DNA from: CBDBJR01 sp965206445
GTDB lineage: Bacteria > Pseudomonadota > Gammaproteobacteria > Arenicellales > Poriferihabitantaceae
Length of the DNA: 64,000 nt
Direction of reading: 5' to 3'
Assembly (NCBI GenBank): GCA_965206445.1
Contig: CBDBJR010000002.1
Coordinates: 3,038,001-3,102,000 of the forward strand
Position 1 is the stretch's first letter. Each line of letters opens with the position of its first letter. Below, piece by piece: positions 44,516 to 52,229 of the stretch. Below the pieces are notes generated by a model. The model ran no database searches. It had not been told where the DNA came from and saw only the letters and a list, made by a program, of their open reading frames with translations. Position numbers and translations under genes: made by a program.

Positions 44516-44569
44516 CCCCACAAATCTCCACTTAAATACACTATAAAATTGTTAAGCGATTGATGTCAA
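44516..44569 (-). promoter_or_regulatory. Pmra promoter with MraZ boxes
   Basis: On the minus strand: -35 TTGACA (44564-44569), an 18-base spacer, -10 TATAGT (44540-44545). Two TGGRG boxes follow on the same strand ten bases apart, TGGAG (44526-44530) and TGGGG (44516-44520). This is the one-turn spacing of MraZ direct repeats. The boxes lie at and just after the expected start point, 41-55 bases before the mraZ ATG, so bound MraZ would block the operon promoter. Confidence 0.7.
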
Positions 44570-45386
44570 GGGTATTTGTTTGTTATTTCATACCTACACT
44601 TCAGTTCAGTTCACACCAATAACCATCTGAAAATACGCCATTTACAATTCTCATCCCCTCGAATTGAGCGGCGGTACCGGTTTCGATAACGGCGATGCGC
44701 CTGCCATCGGGTCGATCCATCCCGGGTGCACCCGCATATCGACCGGCCTTTGTCGGCACATCTGAATGGCGGGGCAGGCCCGAACTACCGCAGCGGTGAA
44801 GCCGGGACCGACGGCGGCCAGCGGCGAGGTCAGCAGTGATGTCCCGCTCGGCGAGTGCGGGCGCCGACGGTGTGCTGCGGTTATCGGAGGCGCTGATTAT
44901 CGGCGGTCACCGCGAGCGGGATGCACCGGGCTGCCCGTGGCCGTGGATAGCGAACTGGGATACCACAGGGGGCGCCGGGGGCAATACTGATGAGCGTGAC
45001 CGGGGGCCGTTGGGCCAGATATACCGAGGGTGCGGGCGCGGCTATCTCACTTTTGATGCCGCCAGCGCGCTGGTTGATGGTGGCTATCTGTTGGCGTGGA
45101 CGAAGACCTGCGAACAGTCGATCAAGTGTGGCCTGTTTGTCGGGATTGACGGTGAGCTGGGCGGGGTTTGCGTCCTGCCGCTCCCACCCGGTGCGCCGGC
45201 TGACCCGCCCGGCGCTGCGACCGTGAGACGGAGATTCCCGGCCTTACCCTTAATTTAAAAAACGCTTGCAACTGCCGAAATTGCTGGTAATCTGCCCTTG
45301 GTGTCTGAGTCATATGGTGTTCCCGTCCTTTGGGTGTTCTGCACTCACTGATTGAGCGTTGAGAGTTCACCGCCTCACAGACGCCA
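44570..45386. other. Gene-poor region, probably decayed coding DNA
   Basis: About 800 bases without a convincing gene. Two short similar reading-frame fragments occur 202 bases apart in different frames: GLPVAVDSELG (from 44928) and GLFVGIDGELG (from 45130). The second follows LVDGGYLLAWT, reminiscent of tandem-repeat surface proteins. This suggests a frameshifted relic of a repeat protein, but the signal is weak and nothing else is recognisable. Confidence 0.35.
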
Positions 45387-45734
45387 CTACCCCCCCTTTT
45401 TCCTATTCTTTCGATGCGAGAAGTAAATCGACACCAGTCGGACTTCCATCGAATCGAGCGTTAATTTCCATACGGCGGTGTATTCCCGCCCGGCCTCGTC
45501 GGTACGGATTCGGGACAGGATGGTCCTGTCCGCCACCCCCATGCGCTCAAGGTCCGCCAGATGCACGTTATACGCCCGTCGCCACCCTGCGGCCCGCGAT
45601 TGCCCGGGGTTCCAATCGAAGCCGGAGTCAATGCTGATCGGCACGTGGGTAACTTCCCCAGTGTGGGCACGGGCGGCGACGATTTCCGGGTTTGGCGCGC
45701 GCCGGCAAACGACCTTGCCGGGGAATGGCCGCAA
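45387..45734 (-). pseudogene. Probable 3' remnant of a phage Mu F-like head morphogenesis protein
   Basis: 115-codon open frame with only a TTG at its beginning, directly after the NUDIX stop. The segment THVPISIDSGFDWNPGQS resembles the conserved I-D-P-G-F-D-Y-N-P-G block near the C terminus of Mu gpF/SPP1 gp7-like head proteins. What follows (EYTAVWKLTLDSMEVRLVSIYFSHRKN) resembles the nuclease-like extension some of these proteins carry. The usual ~250 N-terminal residues are missing and no other phage gene is nearby. If the family guess is wrong it is simply an unknown short frame. Confidence 0.45.
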
Positions 45735-46364
45735 TTAACCCGCGCTTTCGCCGCCGCAGTTCAGCTGACACACCGCCAGCAGTTGCTGCACAAAGCGGTG
45801 GGTCAGCCCCCACAGCAATCGAGTCGGTTGGGTTCGCCCGGCGCCGGTGCCGGTCGGGCCGGGCAATTCGATATCGATCGCCATGACCGTCCCGGACGCA
45901 TGCGGGGCGCGATACGCGCGCTGTCTGCTGCGCTCCAGCAGCACCTCCAGCGGCACCCAGAAAGCCTCGGCCACTTCGCTGTTGAGGGTCAACGACTGCC
46001 TGCGGTTCAGGCGGAAGACATAGCAACTGATGGTCAACGACAGTTGCCGACTGCGGTTTTGTCCCGGTTGATCGTCCAGCCGCCCGACGCATTCTTCCGG
46101 CTTTAGCGCCAATCCGACTTCTTCATGGGTTTCACGTCGGGCGGTGTGCAGCAACGACGCATCGTCGCGCTCCCAGCCGCCGCCCGGCAGGGCGATTTGT
46201 CCGGACCACGGGTCACGCTCCGAGCTGGCACGGCGTATAAACAGCATTTCCTCATGCGCCGAATTGCGCCGCAGCACCATCGCGACTGCCGCCCGGCTGC
46301 TGTCGGGGTTATCTATCGATACCGGCTGGTGGGATTGTAAAATACGATCGTCGCAATTGAGCAT
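45735..46364 (-). CDS. NUDIX hydrolase, CoA pyrophosphatase (NudL)-like
   Basis: 209 aa. NUDIX box GGWERDDASLLHTARRETHEEVGL, preceded by SSERDPWSGQIALPGG, which corresponds to the upstream UPF0035 motif of CoA-pyrophosphatases. Probably hydrolyses CoA or related nucleotide diphosphates into 4'-phosphopantetheine and 3',5'-ADP. It is separate from MutT in this window. Monocistronic; the phage-like remnant follows it. Confidence 0.75.
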   Translation of the reverse strand: MLNCDDRILQSHQPVSIDNPDSSRAAVAMVLRRNSAHEEMLFIRRASSERDPWSGQIALPGGGWERDDASLLHTARRETHEEVGLALKPEECVGRLDDQPGQNRSRQLSLTISCYVFRLNRRQSLTLNSEVAEAFWVPLEVLLERSRQRAYRAPHASGTVMAIDIELPGPTGTGAGRTQPTRLLWGLTHRFVQQLLAVCQLNCGGESAG

Positions 46365-46489
46365 GGCGGAAAATATCGGTACGCACGGGCGGTTTGTTAT
46401 TCCACCAGCTCAGCCGGCAAACCGCAAGCAGCCGACACGTCAATAGCGCGCCCCGGGGTCGAGGCGATCGTCTACGGCGTGCCGGGCGA

Positions 46490-47269
46490 TTACCCGTCGC
46501 CACTCACTCTCCGTGCCAACCTCATCTGGCTCACGGCTTCGACCGGCGGCTGTAATTGCCGATAATCGGGGAAAATCAGCCGGCGCTTGTCTTTTTTGAA
46601 CACCCCCTGCCGCTCCAGCTTTTTAAGCTCGCGGCTGACCGCCTCCCGATGGCAGCTGATACGGCGGGCAAACTCGGCATGCGTCGGCGGGTTGGCTACT
46701 CTGGACACGCCGTCAAGATCGACATTTTCCTTGGCCAATCTCAATAACTCAGCTCGAATTCGTTGTTGAATATCCAACGTCGAATATTCAAATATACGCC
46801 GACGCAGCCGGCGCATCATGCAGCTCATCCGCTTTAACAACAGCAGGCAAAATTCCGGTTGATTGTGCAGTATCCGATGGAATATCTGCACCGGCATGGC
46901 GATGATAGTGGTCGACTCCTGTGCAATCACATTGACCGAATGCGGCTCACCGTCGATCGCCGATAATTCGCCAAAGTTGTCGCCCGCGTATAGCTCCATA
47001 AAGCTGACCTCTTTACCGTCGCCGGCAATCAAGGTCACCCGCACCCGGCCGCGATTGATGAAGTATAATTTACTCCCCGGTTGCAGCTCTCTGACAATTT
47101 GCTGATGCCGTCGATAGTGCCGAGCCCGGCACTGCTGCAGAATCTCGGTTTGATACTCGCTCGGCAGACAATCCAGCAGTTCCGCATAAGCGGGGCTTTT
47201 GGCGATCTGAAAAGCATCGTGCGCTACCGGCCAGGGCGAAGATAGCGGTTCTTTTTCCAGTTTGAGCAT
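46490..47269 (-). CDS. Crp/Fnr-family transcriptional regulator without FNR cysteines
   Basis: 259 aa. Cyclic-nucleotide-binding-like beta roll at residues ~45-150 (VRELQPGSKLYFINRGRVRV, DNFGELSAIDGEPHSVNV), then a helix and a Crp-type HTH (THAEFARRISCHREAVSRELKKL). Start ATG 47269 has AAAGGAG at an ideal distance. No N-terminal Fe-S cysteine cluster is present, so it is not FNR. In the phosphate-binding motif the Arg expected in PRSAxV-type sequences is His110 (EPHSVNV), so cAMP binding is doubtful; another effector or none is possible. It is divergent from hemW. Confidence 0.8.
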   Translation of the reverse strand: MLKLEKEPLSSPWPVAHDAFQIAKSPAYAELLDCLPSEYQTEILQQCRARHYRRHQQIVRELQPGSKLYFINRGRVRVTLIAGDGKEVSFMELYAGDNFGELSAIDGEPHSVNVIAQESTTIIAMPVQIFHRILHNQPEFCLLLLKRMSCMMRRLRRRIFEYSTLDIQQRIRAELLRLAKENVDLDGVSRVANPPTHAEFARRISCHREAVSRELKKLERQGVFKKDKRRLIFPDYRQLQPPVEAVSQMRLARRVSGDG

Positions 47270-47582
47270 GGGTTGTTTCTCCTTTAATCCAGTATTATTT
47301 ATTGCATAATCCATTACCACAGCCGCGACAGTATCACACCCCGGTAAAACAATCCATCGGCGATACCCGCGGGCCGGGTGCGACCATGCAGAAGCGGCTT
47401 TGCCGGGCGGCCTGTTTGCGCCCGCTACCGCTTGAACATGGGATGAAGTATACTACTCGCAGCCGTGCACAAACTCAACGGCTAATGCTCTATCCGACCA
47501 ACCAGCCGATTATTCGCCGTCAACGCAAGGCGACGCATCCTGCGGCGAGATGATTGCCGCTTTGACCTGCCCTCGACCTGCC
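47270..47582. other. Divergent intergenic region between the Crp-family gene and hemW
   Basis: 313 bases. It carries the Shine-Dalgarno of the Crp-family gene at its left edge. The frame upstream of that gene stays open for 17 codons without conservation. No palindrome of the Crp/Fnr type (TTGAT-N4-ATCAA or TGTGA-N6-TCACA) and no RNA gene were recognised. Confidence 0.5.
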
Positions 47583-48782
47583 ATGTCTCCGGCCAATTGC
47601 ACCGAGCGCGAACTGCCGCTATCGCTGTATGTACATTTTCCCTGGTGTATCCGCAAGTGTCCATACTGTGATTTCAATTCGCATACCGCGCGCGGTCAAA
47701 TCCCGCAGCAGCGCTATATTCAGGCGCTGCTGCGGGATTTGGATTACGAGCTGCAAAACACGCAGCGGCCGCGCCGATTGCACTCGATCTTTTTCGGCGG
47801 CGGCACCCCAAGCCTGTTCGACGCGTCCTCACTGCGGCAATTGATCGCGGCCATTGCACAGCGGTTTGAGTTTGACCGAACCACCGAGATCACACTGGAA
47901 AGCAATCCCGGCGGGCTGGAATACACGCACTTCTGCGGCTATCTCGAAGCCGGCATCAATCGACTGTCGATTGGAGTGCAAAGTTTCCATCCCCGGCACC
48001 TGACCGCCCTCGGGCGCATTCACACCGGCGAACACGCACGGCAGGCGATAATCGACGCCGGCCGCGCCGGCTTCACCAATATCAACCTTGACTTGATGTT
48101 TGCCCTCGGCGACCAAACGCGGCAAGACAGCGAGAATGACCTGCAAACCGCGTTGCAGTTTGCGCCCGACCATCTTTCTTTGTATCAACTGACGATCGAG
48201 CCCAACACCCGCTTCTATCGGTTCCCGCCCAGACAGCCGGATGAAGACAGCATACTGGAGATGCAGCAACGCCTGCAGCGGCACCTGCAGCTGGCCGGCC
48301 TGCAGCAATACGAAGTCTCCGCTTACGCACGCCCAGACCGGGAGTGCCGACACAATGTCAATTATTGGCAATTCGGTGATTACATCGGCATCGGCGCCGG
48401 CGCACACGGCAAGTCAACCGACCGCCGGGCGGTCAGTCGCAACTGGAAGATAAAGCATCCGGAGGCCTACATGCGCGCTCTGGAGAGCGACCAAAAACAC
48501 GCGCAGGCCGGGCGGCGCACCCTTGATGCCGAGGATCTGCGCTTTGAGTTTATACTCAATGCATTCAGGCTAAAGCGGGGGTTCAATCGACCGCTGTACG
48601 AAGCGCGCAGCGGCCAGGACTGGCGGCAGCTCCTCGCTGCACTGCAAATGCCGCTCGATGCCGGGCTGGTCGAAACCGATAGCGACACTCTCCGGTGCAG
48701 TGCAAAAGGCTATTGGCTGCTCGATGAAATTCTGCGGCCGCTGCTGCCGGAATCGAATCAAGCCGGCGAGCGCCCGGCATGA
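47583..48782 (+). CDS. hemW: Radical SAM haem chaperone HemW
   Basis: 399 aa HemN-like radical SAM protein. Cluster motif CIRKCPYC (CxxxCxxC) followed by DFNSH; FFGGGTPSLF, RLSIGVQSF and NINLDLMFALGDQT are family landmarks. It has the extra-domain HemW layout rather than the CPO-specific N-terminal extension of HemN, so it should bind and deliver haem. Start ATG 47583 (MSPANCTE) is preferred over an upstream ATG at 47550. Its 3' end overlaps fghA on the other strand by 25 bases. Confidence 0.88.
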   Translation: MSPANCTERELPLSLYVHFPWCIRKCPYCDFNSHTARGQIPQQRYIQALLRDLDYELQNTQRPRRLHSIFFGGGTPSLFDASSLRQLIAAIAQRFEFDRTTEITLESNPGGLEYTHFCGYLEAGINRLSIGVQSFHPRHLTALGRIHTGEHARQAIIDAGRAGFTNINLDLMFALGDQTRQDSENDLQTALQFAPDHLSLYQLTIEPNTRFYRFPPRQPDEDSILEMQQRLQRHLQLAGLQQYEVSAYARPDRECRHNVNYWQFGDYIGIGAGAHGKSTDRRAVSRNWKIKHPEAYMRALESDQKHAQAGRRTLDAEDLRFEFILNAFRLKRGFNRPLYEARSGQDWRQLLAALQMPLDAGLVETDSDTLRCSAKGYWLLDEILRPLLPESNQAGERPA

Positions 48783-49609
48783 AGGGCCCTGGCATGAAAA
48801 GCAATATGTTCGCCGATGAAGCTGGCAATGAAAAAGTAGCTGTGGTCATAGCCCGGCTGCATCCGCAACTGCAACGCCTGCTCGGCATCGCGACACGCCG
48901 CGGCGAATAACTGCGGCTGCAACTGCGGTTCGAGGAACTCATCCGCCTCGCCTTGATCGATCAGGATCTCGCCGCTGCGCCGGCCTTGACCAATCAGCTC
49001 AGTGGCATCGTACTGCCGCCAACTCTCGGGGTCGTCCCCGAGATACCCGCGCAGCGCCTTGCGCCCCCAATCGCATTGCGTGGCGGCGCAGATCGGCGAA
49101 AAAGCCGAGATAGATTGAAATTGATCGGGGTGTTTCAACCCGATCGTGAGCGCACCGTGACCGCCCATGGAATGCCCGGTAATCCCCTGGCGGTCGCGGT
49201 CGGCGGGAAATTCGCGGTTGATCAGATCGGCCAGCTCGACCACGATATAGCGGTACATGCGGTAGTGCCGATTCCACGGCGGCTCGGTGGCGTCCACATA
49301 AAACCCGGCGCCAACGCCAAAATCATAGCTCTCCTGTTCGCCTGCAATGCCCGCCCCGCGAGGGCTGGTATCCGGCGCCACCAGCATCATGCCGTGCTCG
49401 GCCAGATACCGCTGCACCCCCGATTTGGTGATCACGTTTTCGGGCGTGCAGGTCAGCCCGGACAAATACCACACTACCGGCACCGGCTGCTGCTGCGCTT
49501 GCGGCGGCGTGTACACCGCAAACTGCATCTCGGTGCCGGTCACCGCCGAGGTATGCTGGTAGACGCCCTGCACACCGCCAAAGCAGCGTTGTTGGCTGAC
49601 TACCTGCAT
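48758..49609 (-). CDS. fghA: S-formylglutathione hydrolase
   Basis: 283 aa alpha/beta hydrolase, second step of glutathione-dependent formaldehyde oxidation, releasing formate and glutathione. Nucleophile Ser in GHSMGGHGA, Asp in IDQGEADEFL and His in PGYDHSYFF complete the triad. LTCTPENVITKSGVQR is a family landmark. It lies 48 bases downstream of the class III dehydrogenase on the same strand, so the two act and are transcribed together. Confidence 0.95.
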   Translation of the reverse strand: MQVVSQQRCFGGVQGVYQHTSAVTGTEMQFAVYTPPQAQQQPVPVVWYLSGLTCTPENVITKSGVQRYLAEHGMMLVAPDTSPRGAGIAGEQESYDFGVGAGFYVDATEPPWNRHYRMYRYIVVELADLINREFPADRDRQGITGHSMGGHGALTIGLKHPDQFQSISAFSPICAATQCDWGRKALRGYLGDDPESWRQYDATELIGQGRRSGEILIDQGEADEFLEPQLQPQLFAAACRDAEQALQLRMQPGYDHSYFFIASFIGEHIAFHARALHAGRSPA

Positions 49610-49657
49610 GGAACAATACCGAACGCCGCCGATTTGCAGTCGCCTGGCTGCGCCCGA

Positions 49658-50773
49658 CTAGGCATCAAACAGCACGACACTGCGAATAGCGTCGCCGGAA
49701 TGCATCAACTCAAAGGCGCGATTGATGTCACGCAACGGCATGGTATGGGTGATCAAGTCGTCAATGTTGATTTTTTTCTCCATGTACCAATCGACAATTT
49801 TAGGCACATCGGTGCGCCCGCGCGCGCCGCCAAACGCGGTGCCGCGCCAGACCCGGCCGGTCACCAGCTGAAACGGCCGCGTGCTGATTTCCTGGCCGGC
49901 GCCGGCGACGCCGATAATGATGCTTTCGCCCCAGCCTTTGTGGCAGCACTCCAGGGCCGCGCGCATCAACCGGGTATTGCCGACACATTCAAAGCTGTAG
50001 TCGGCCCCGCCGCCGGTTAGATCGACCAGATAGGCGACCAGATCCGACTCCACCTCATCGGGGTTGACGAATTCGGTCATGCCGAATTTTTCCGCCAGCG
50101 GCTTGCGCGCCGGGTTGATATCCACGCCGATGATCTGATCGGCGCCGGCCAGCCTGGCCCCCTGTATTACATTCAACCCAATGCCGCCCAACCCGAACAC
50201 CACCACATTGTCACCCGGTCGCACTTTGGCCGTATTCAACACCGCGCCAATGCCGGTGGTCACCCCGCAGCCGATATAGCAAACCTTGTCAAACGGCGCA
50301 TCGGGTCGAATTTTGGCGACGGCAATTTCCGGCAGCACCGTGAAATTGGAAAAAGTCGACGTGCCCATGTAATGGTAGATTGTCTGATCGCCGATCGAGA
50401 ACCGGCTGCTGCCGTCCGGCATCACGCCCTGCCCCTGGGTCACCCGTATCGCCTGGCACAGGTTGGTCTTACCGCTGATGCAGTAATTACACTGGCGGCA
50501 TTCCGGGGTATACAGCGGAATCACATGGTCGCCCTTGCTGACGCTGGTCACCCCCGGGCCGGTATCGACCACAATGCCGGCGCCTTCATGCCCTAAAATC
50601 GCCGGGAAAATCCCCTCCGGGTCGGCCCCGGAGCGGGTAAATTCATCCGTATGACACACCCCGGTGGCCTTGATCTCCACCAGCACCTCGCCCGCCCGCG
50701 GCCCATCGAGCTGCACCGTTTCGATTTCCAGTGGTGTGTTGGCGGCATAGGCCACCGCTGCTTTTGTCTGCAT
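49658..50773 (-). CDS. frmA: S-(hydroxymethyl)glutathione dehydrogenase / class III alcohol dehydrogenase
   Basis: 371 aa zinc NAD-dependent enzyme oxidising S-hydroxymethylglutathione to S-formylglutathione. Catalytic zinc: C in GVCHTDEFT and H in LGHEGAGIV. Structural zinc cysteines in ECRQCNYCISGKTNLC. Rossmann motif VFGLGGIGLNVIQGA. Operon with fghA for formaldehyde detoxification. No FrmR repressor gene is adjacent and no operator was recognised. Confidence 0.95.
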   Translation of the reverse strand: MQTKAAVAYAANTPLEIETVQLDGPRAGEVLVEIKATGVCHTDEFTRSGADPEGIFPAILGHEGAGIVVDTGPGVTSVSKGDHVIPLYTPECRQCNYCISGKTNLCQAIRVTQGQGVMPDGSSRFSIGDQTIYHYMGTSTFSNFTVLPEIAVAKIRPDAPFDKVCYIGCGVTTGIGAVLNTAKVRPGDNVVVFGLGGIGLNVIQGARLAGADQIIGVDINPARKPLAEKFGMTEFVNPDEVESDLVAYLVDLTGGGADYSFECVGNTRLMRAALECCHKGWGESIIIGVAGAGQEISTRPFQLVTGRVWRGTAFGGARGRTDVPKIVDWYMEKKINIDDLITHTMPLRDINRAFELMHSGDAIRSVVLFDA

Positions 50774-50836
50774 AATATTCTCTAAATTGGTTGCCAGATA
50801 GAATATTTTATTCGTTTACACCCGCCCGATTCGCCA

Positions 50837-51463
50837 TCAAGATGGTTTTTGTTTTTCGAGCCACTCGATCAAAGGGCGCCATTGCTCGATATCCTTATCG
50901 ACCTGATACGGCGGCATCTCGAATATCCCATAGCCCCCCTCGGCCGCCTTGATATAGCTCTGCGTATCGCGCAAGTGGGTCACCAGCGGAATCTTTAGCT
51001 TGACCAGAAATCGCTCCAGGTTGTGAAAAATAATCGTATTCTCACGCACCCGATTCGACACCAGCCCCACGCGCGCCTGAGCCAGCAACTTGTGCAGTAT
51101 CAACTCGGCCAAAAAGTGGCCCATAGCGCGTATGTCGATCGGCGACGGCAGCACCGGCAGGATGACCTGGTCGGCCAGTGCAAACAATTTGCGCAGCCGG
51201 GCGGCGTTGATGCGGGCCGGGGCATCGATGACCATGCGCCGAATATTTTTCGATACCCGGGGGAGACCGCGGCTGCCATCAACGCCTTCGATGGCATCGA
51301 AATCATCCCCGCGTTGCGCAAGCCATTCCAGAGAAGACTGCTGCGGGTCACAGTCAACCAGCGCAACCGGAATCTGCCAGATCGCATAGTAGCTGGCCAG
51401 ATTGGTCGCCATAGTGGTTTTCCCACAGCCACCTTTCGGGTTTACAACCAGTATTTTTCGCAT
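50837..51463 (-). CDS. ParA-like Walker ATPase
   Basis: 208 aa. Deviant Walker A KGGCGKTT, LVDCDPQQSS, and a helix-rich C terminus (SYIKAAEGGYGIFE, typical of the small ParA/MipZ-like group). Start ATG 51463 is chosen because AAAGGA sits eight bases upstream, better placed than for ATG 51472. No ParB partner or centromere-like repeats are nearby, so a plasmid or chromosome segregation role is not implied; orphan ParAs often position other cargos. Confidence 0.8.
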   Translation of the reverse strand: MRKILVVNPKGGCGKTTMATNLASYYAIWQIPVALVDCDPQQSSLEWLAQRGDDFDAIEGVDGSRGLPRVSKNIRRMVIDAPARINAARLRKLFALADQVILPVLPSPIDIRAMGHFLAELILHKLLAQARVGLVSNRVRENTIIFHNLERFLVKLKIPLVTHLRDTQSYIKAAEGGYGIFEMPPYQVDKDIEQWRPLIEWLEKQKPS

Positions 51464-51585
51464 TTGCGTCATCCTTTCAGGTTTTCATTTGTGGGTTTTC
51501 TGTCGGCCCGGACTCAGGCCGACCACGTTTTCCCGTATTCACCGCGATCAATGATGACAGCGTGACGGAGAATGTCGCCGGGCAT

Positions 51586-52146
51586 CTAGTTTGTACCCGT
51601 ATCCGGCTGCGCCGGCGGCGCGTCCGGTGCAACCGTTTCCAGGCTCTCGGGGCGGTCTCCCACCAGCGGGAACCCGCGCTCCTGCAACGCGCGCCGGATC
51701 GCGATTCTGCTGTAGCCGTCAAGGAACAGATCGCCAATCATCAGCGTCGGCACGGAAAGCTGCCCGGTTTTCTGTTCCAGTTCTTCTTGTAGCGCAATTC
51801 GGGATTGTACGTTTTTCTCGACAAACGGCACCGCGTTTTTTTCCAGGTAGAGCCGCACCAAATCGCAGGCGCTGCACGACGGCACGGTATAGAGCGCCAC
51901 CGGATTTTCTCTTGCGGCGGCCTCGGTCGCCAGAGTGGTCTCTTCCAGCTGCCGCTCTCCGGGCTCGGTGTATTCGCGCGCTTCATACTCGACATCGGTC
52001 GGCGGCGCGTCCTGATAGGTCACGTTGCCGTCGGCATCGACCCACTTGTATAGACTGGCCGCCTGTGCCTGAAGCATGCCGAACACACCGAGCAGGGCCA
52101 GGGCCAGCACCGGGGCGCAGGCCGACCGCGCACCCGATTTTCGCAT
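51586..52146 (-). CDS. Exported DUF4124-glutaredoxin fusion protein
   Basis: 186 aa. N-terminal signal peptide (VLALALLGVFGMLQAQA, cleavage expected before SLYKW), a DUF4124 module (residues ~31-60, SLYKWVDADGNVTYQDAPP), and a glutaredoxin-like domain with the redox pair C91-x-x-C94 (VPSCSACDLV) and a VPTLMIGD cis-Pro. It should be periplasmic, which points to a thiol-disulphide role in the envelope. Start ATG 52146 gives the best signal peptide; the longer frame to 52233 would place a hydrophilic stretch before it. Confidence 0.78.
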   Translation of the reverse strand: MRKSGARSACAPVLALALLGVFGMLQAQAASLYKWVDADGNVTYQDAPPTDVEYEAREYTEPGERQLEETTLATEAAARENPVALYTVPSCSACDLVRLYLEKNAVPFVEKNVQSRIALQEELEQKTGQLSVPTLMIGDLFLDGYSRIAIRRALQERGFPLVGDRPESLETVAPDAPPAQPDTGTN

Positions 52147-52229
52147 ATCGACCGCGCCGCCCGCTACCGCCCGCGCATCCGCCCCGATTCTGCCTGTAAA
52201 TACCCGCATCTTTTCAGTCACCCACGCCA

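Noticed and set aside
44836..45258. 140-codon plus-strand frame as an intact gene.
   Set aside because: Amino-acid composition looks random, the apparent similar fragments lie in different frames and there is no start signal; treated as decayed DNA.
46490..47269. Naming the Crp-family gene fnr because it neighbours hemW.
   Set aside because: The N-terminal cysteine cluster required for an oxygen-sensing 4Fe-4S centre is not there.
50837..51463. Calling the ParA-like gene part of a plasmid or integrative element partition locus.
   Set aside because: No ParB, replication or integrase gene and no centromere-like repeats nearby; flanking genes are housekeeping.
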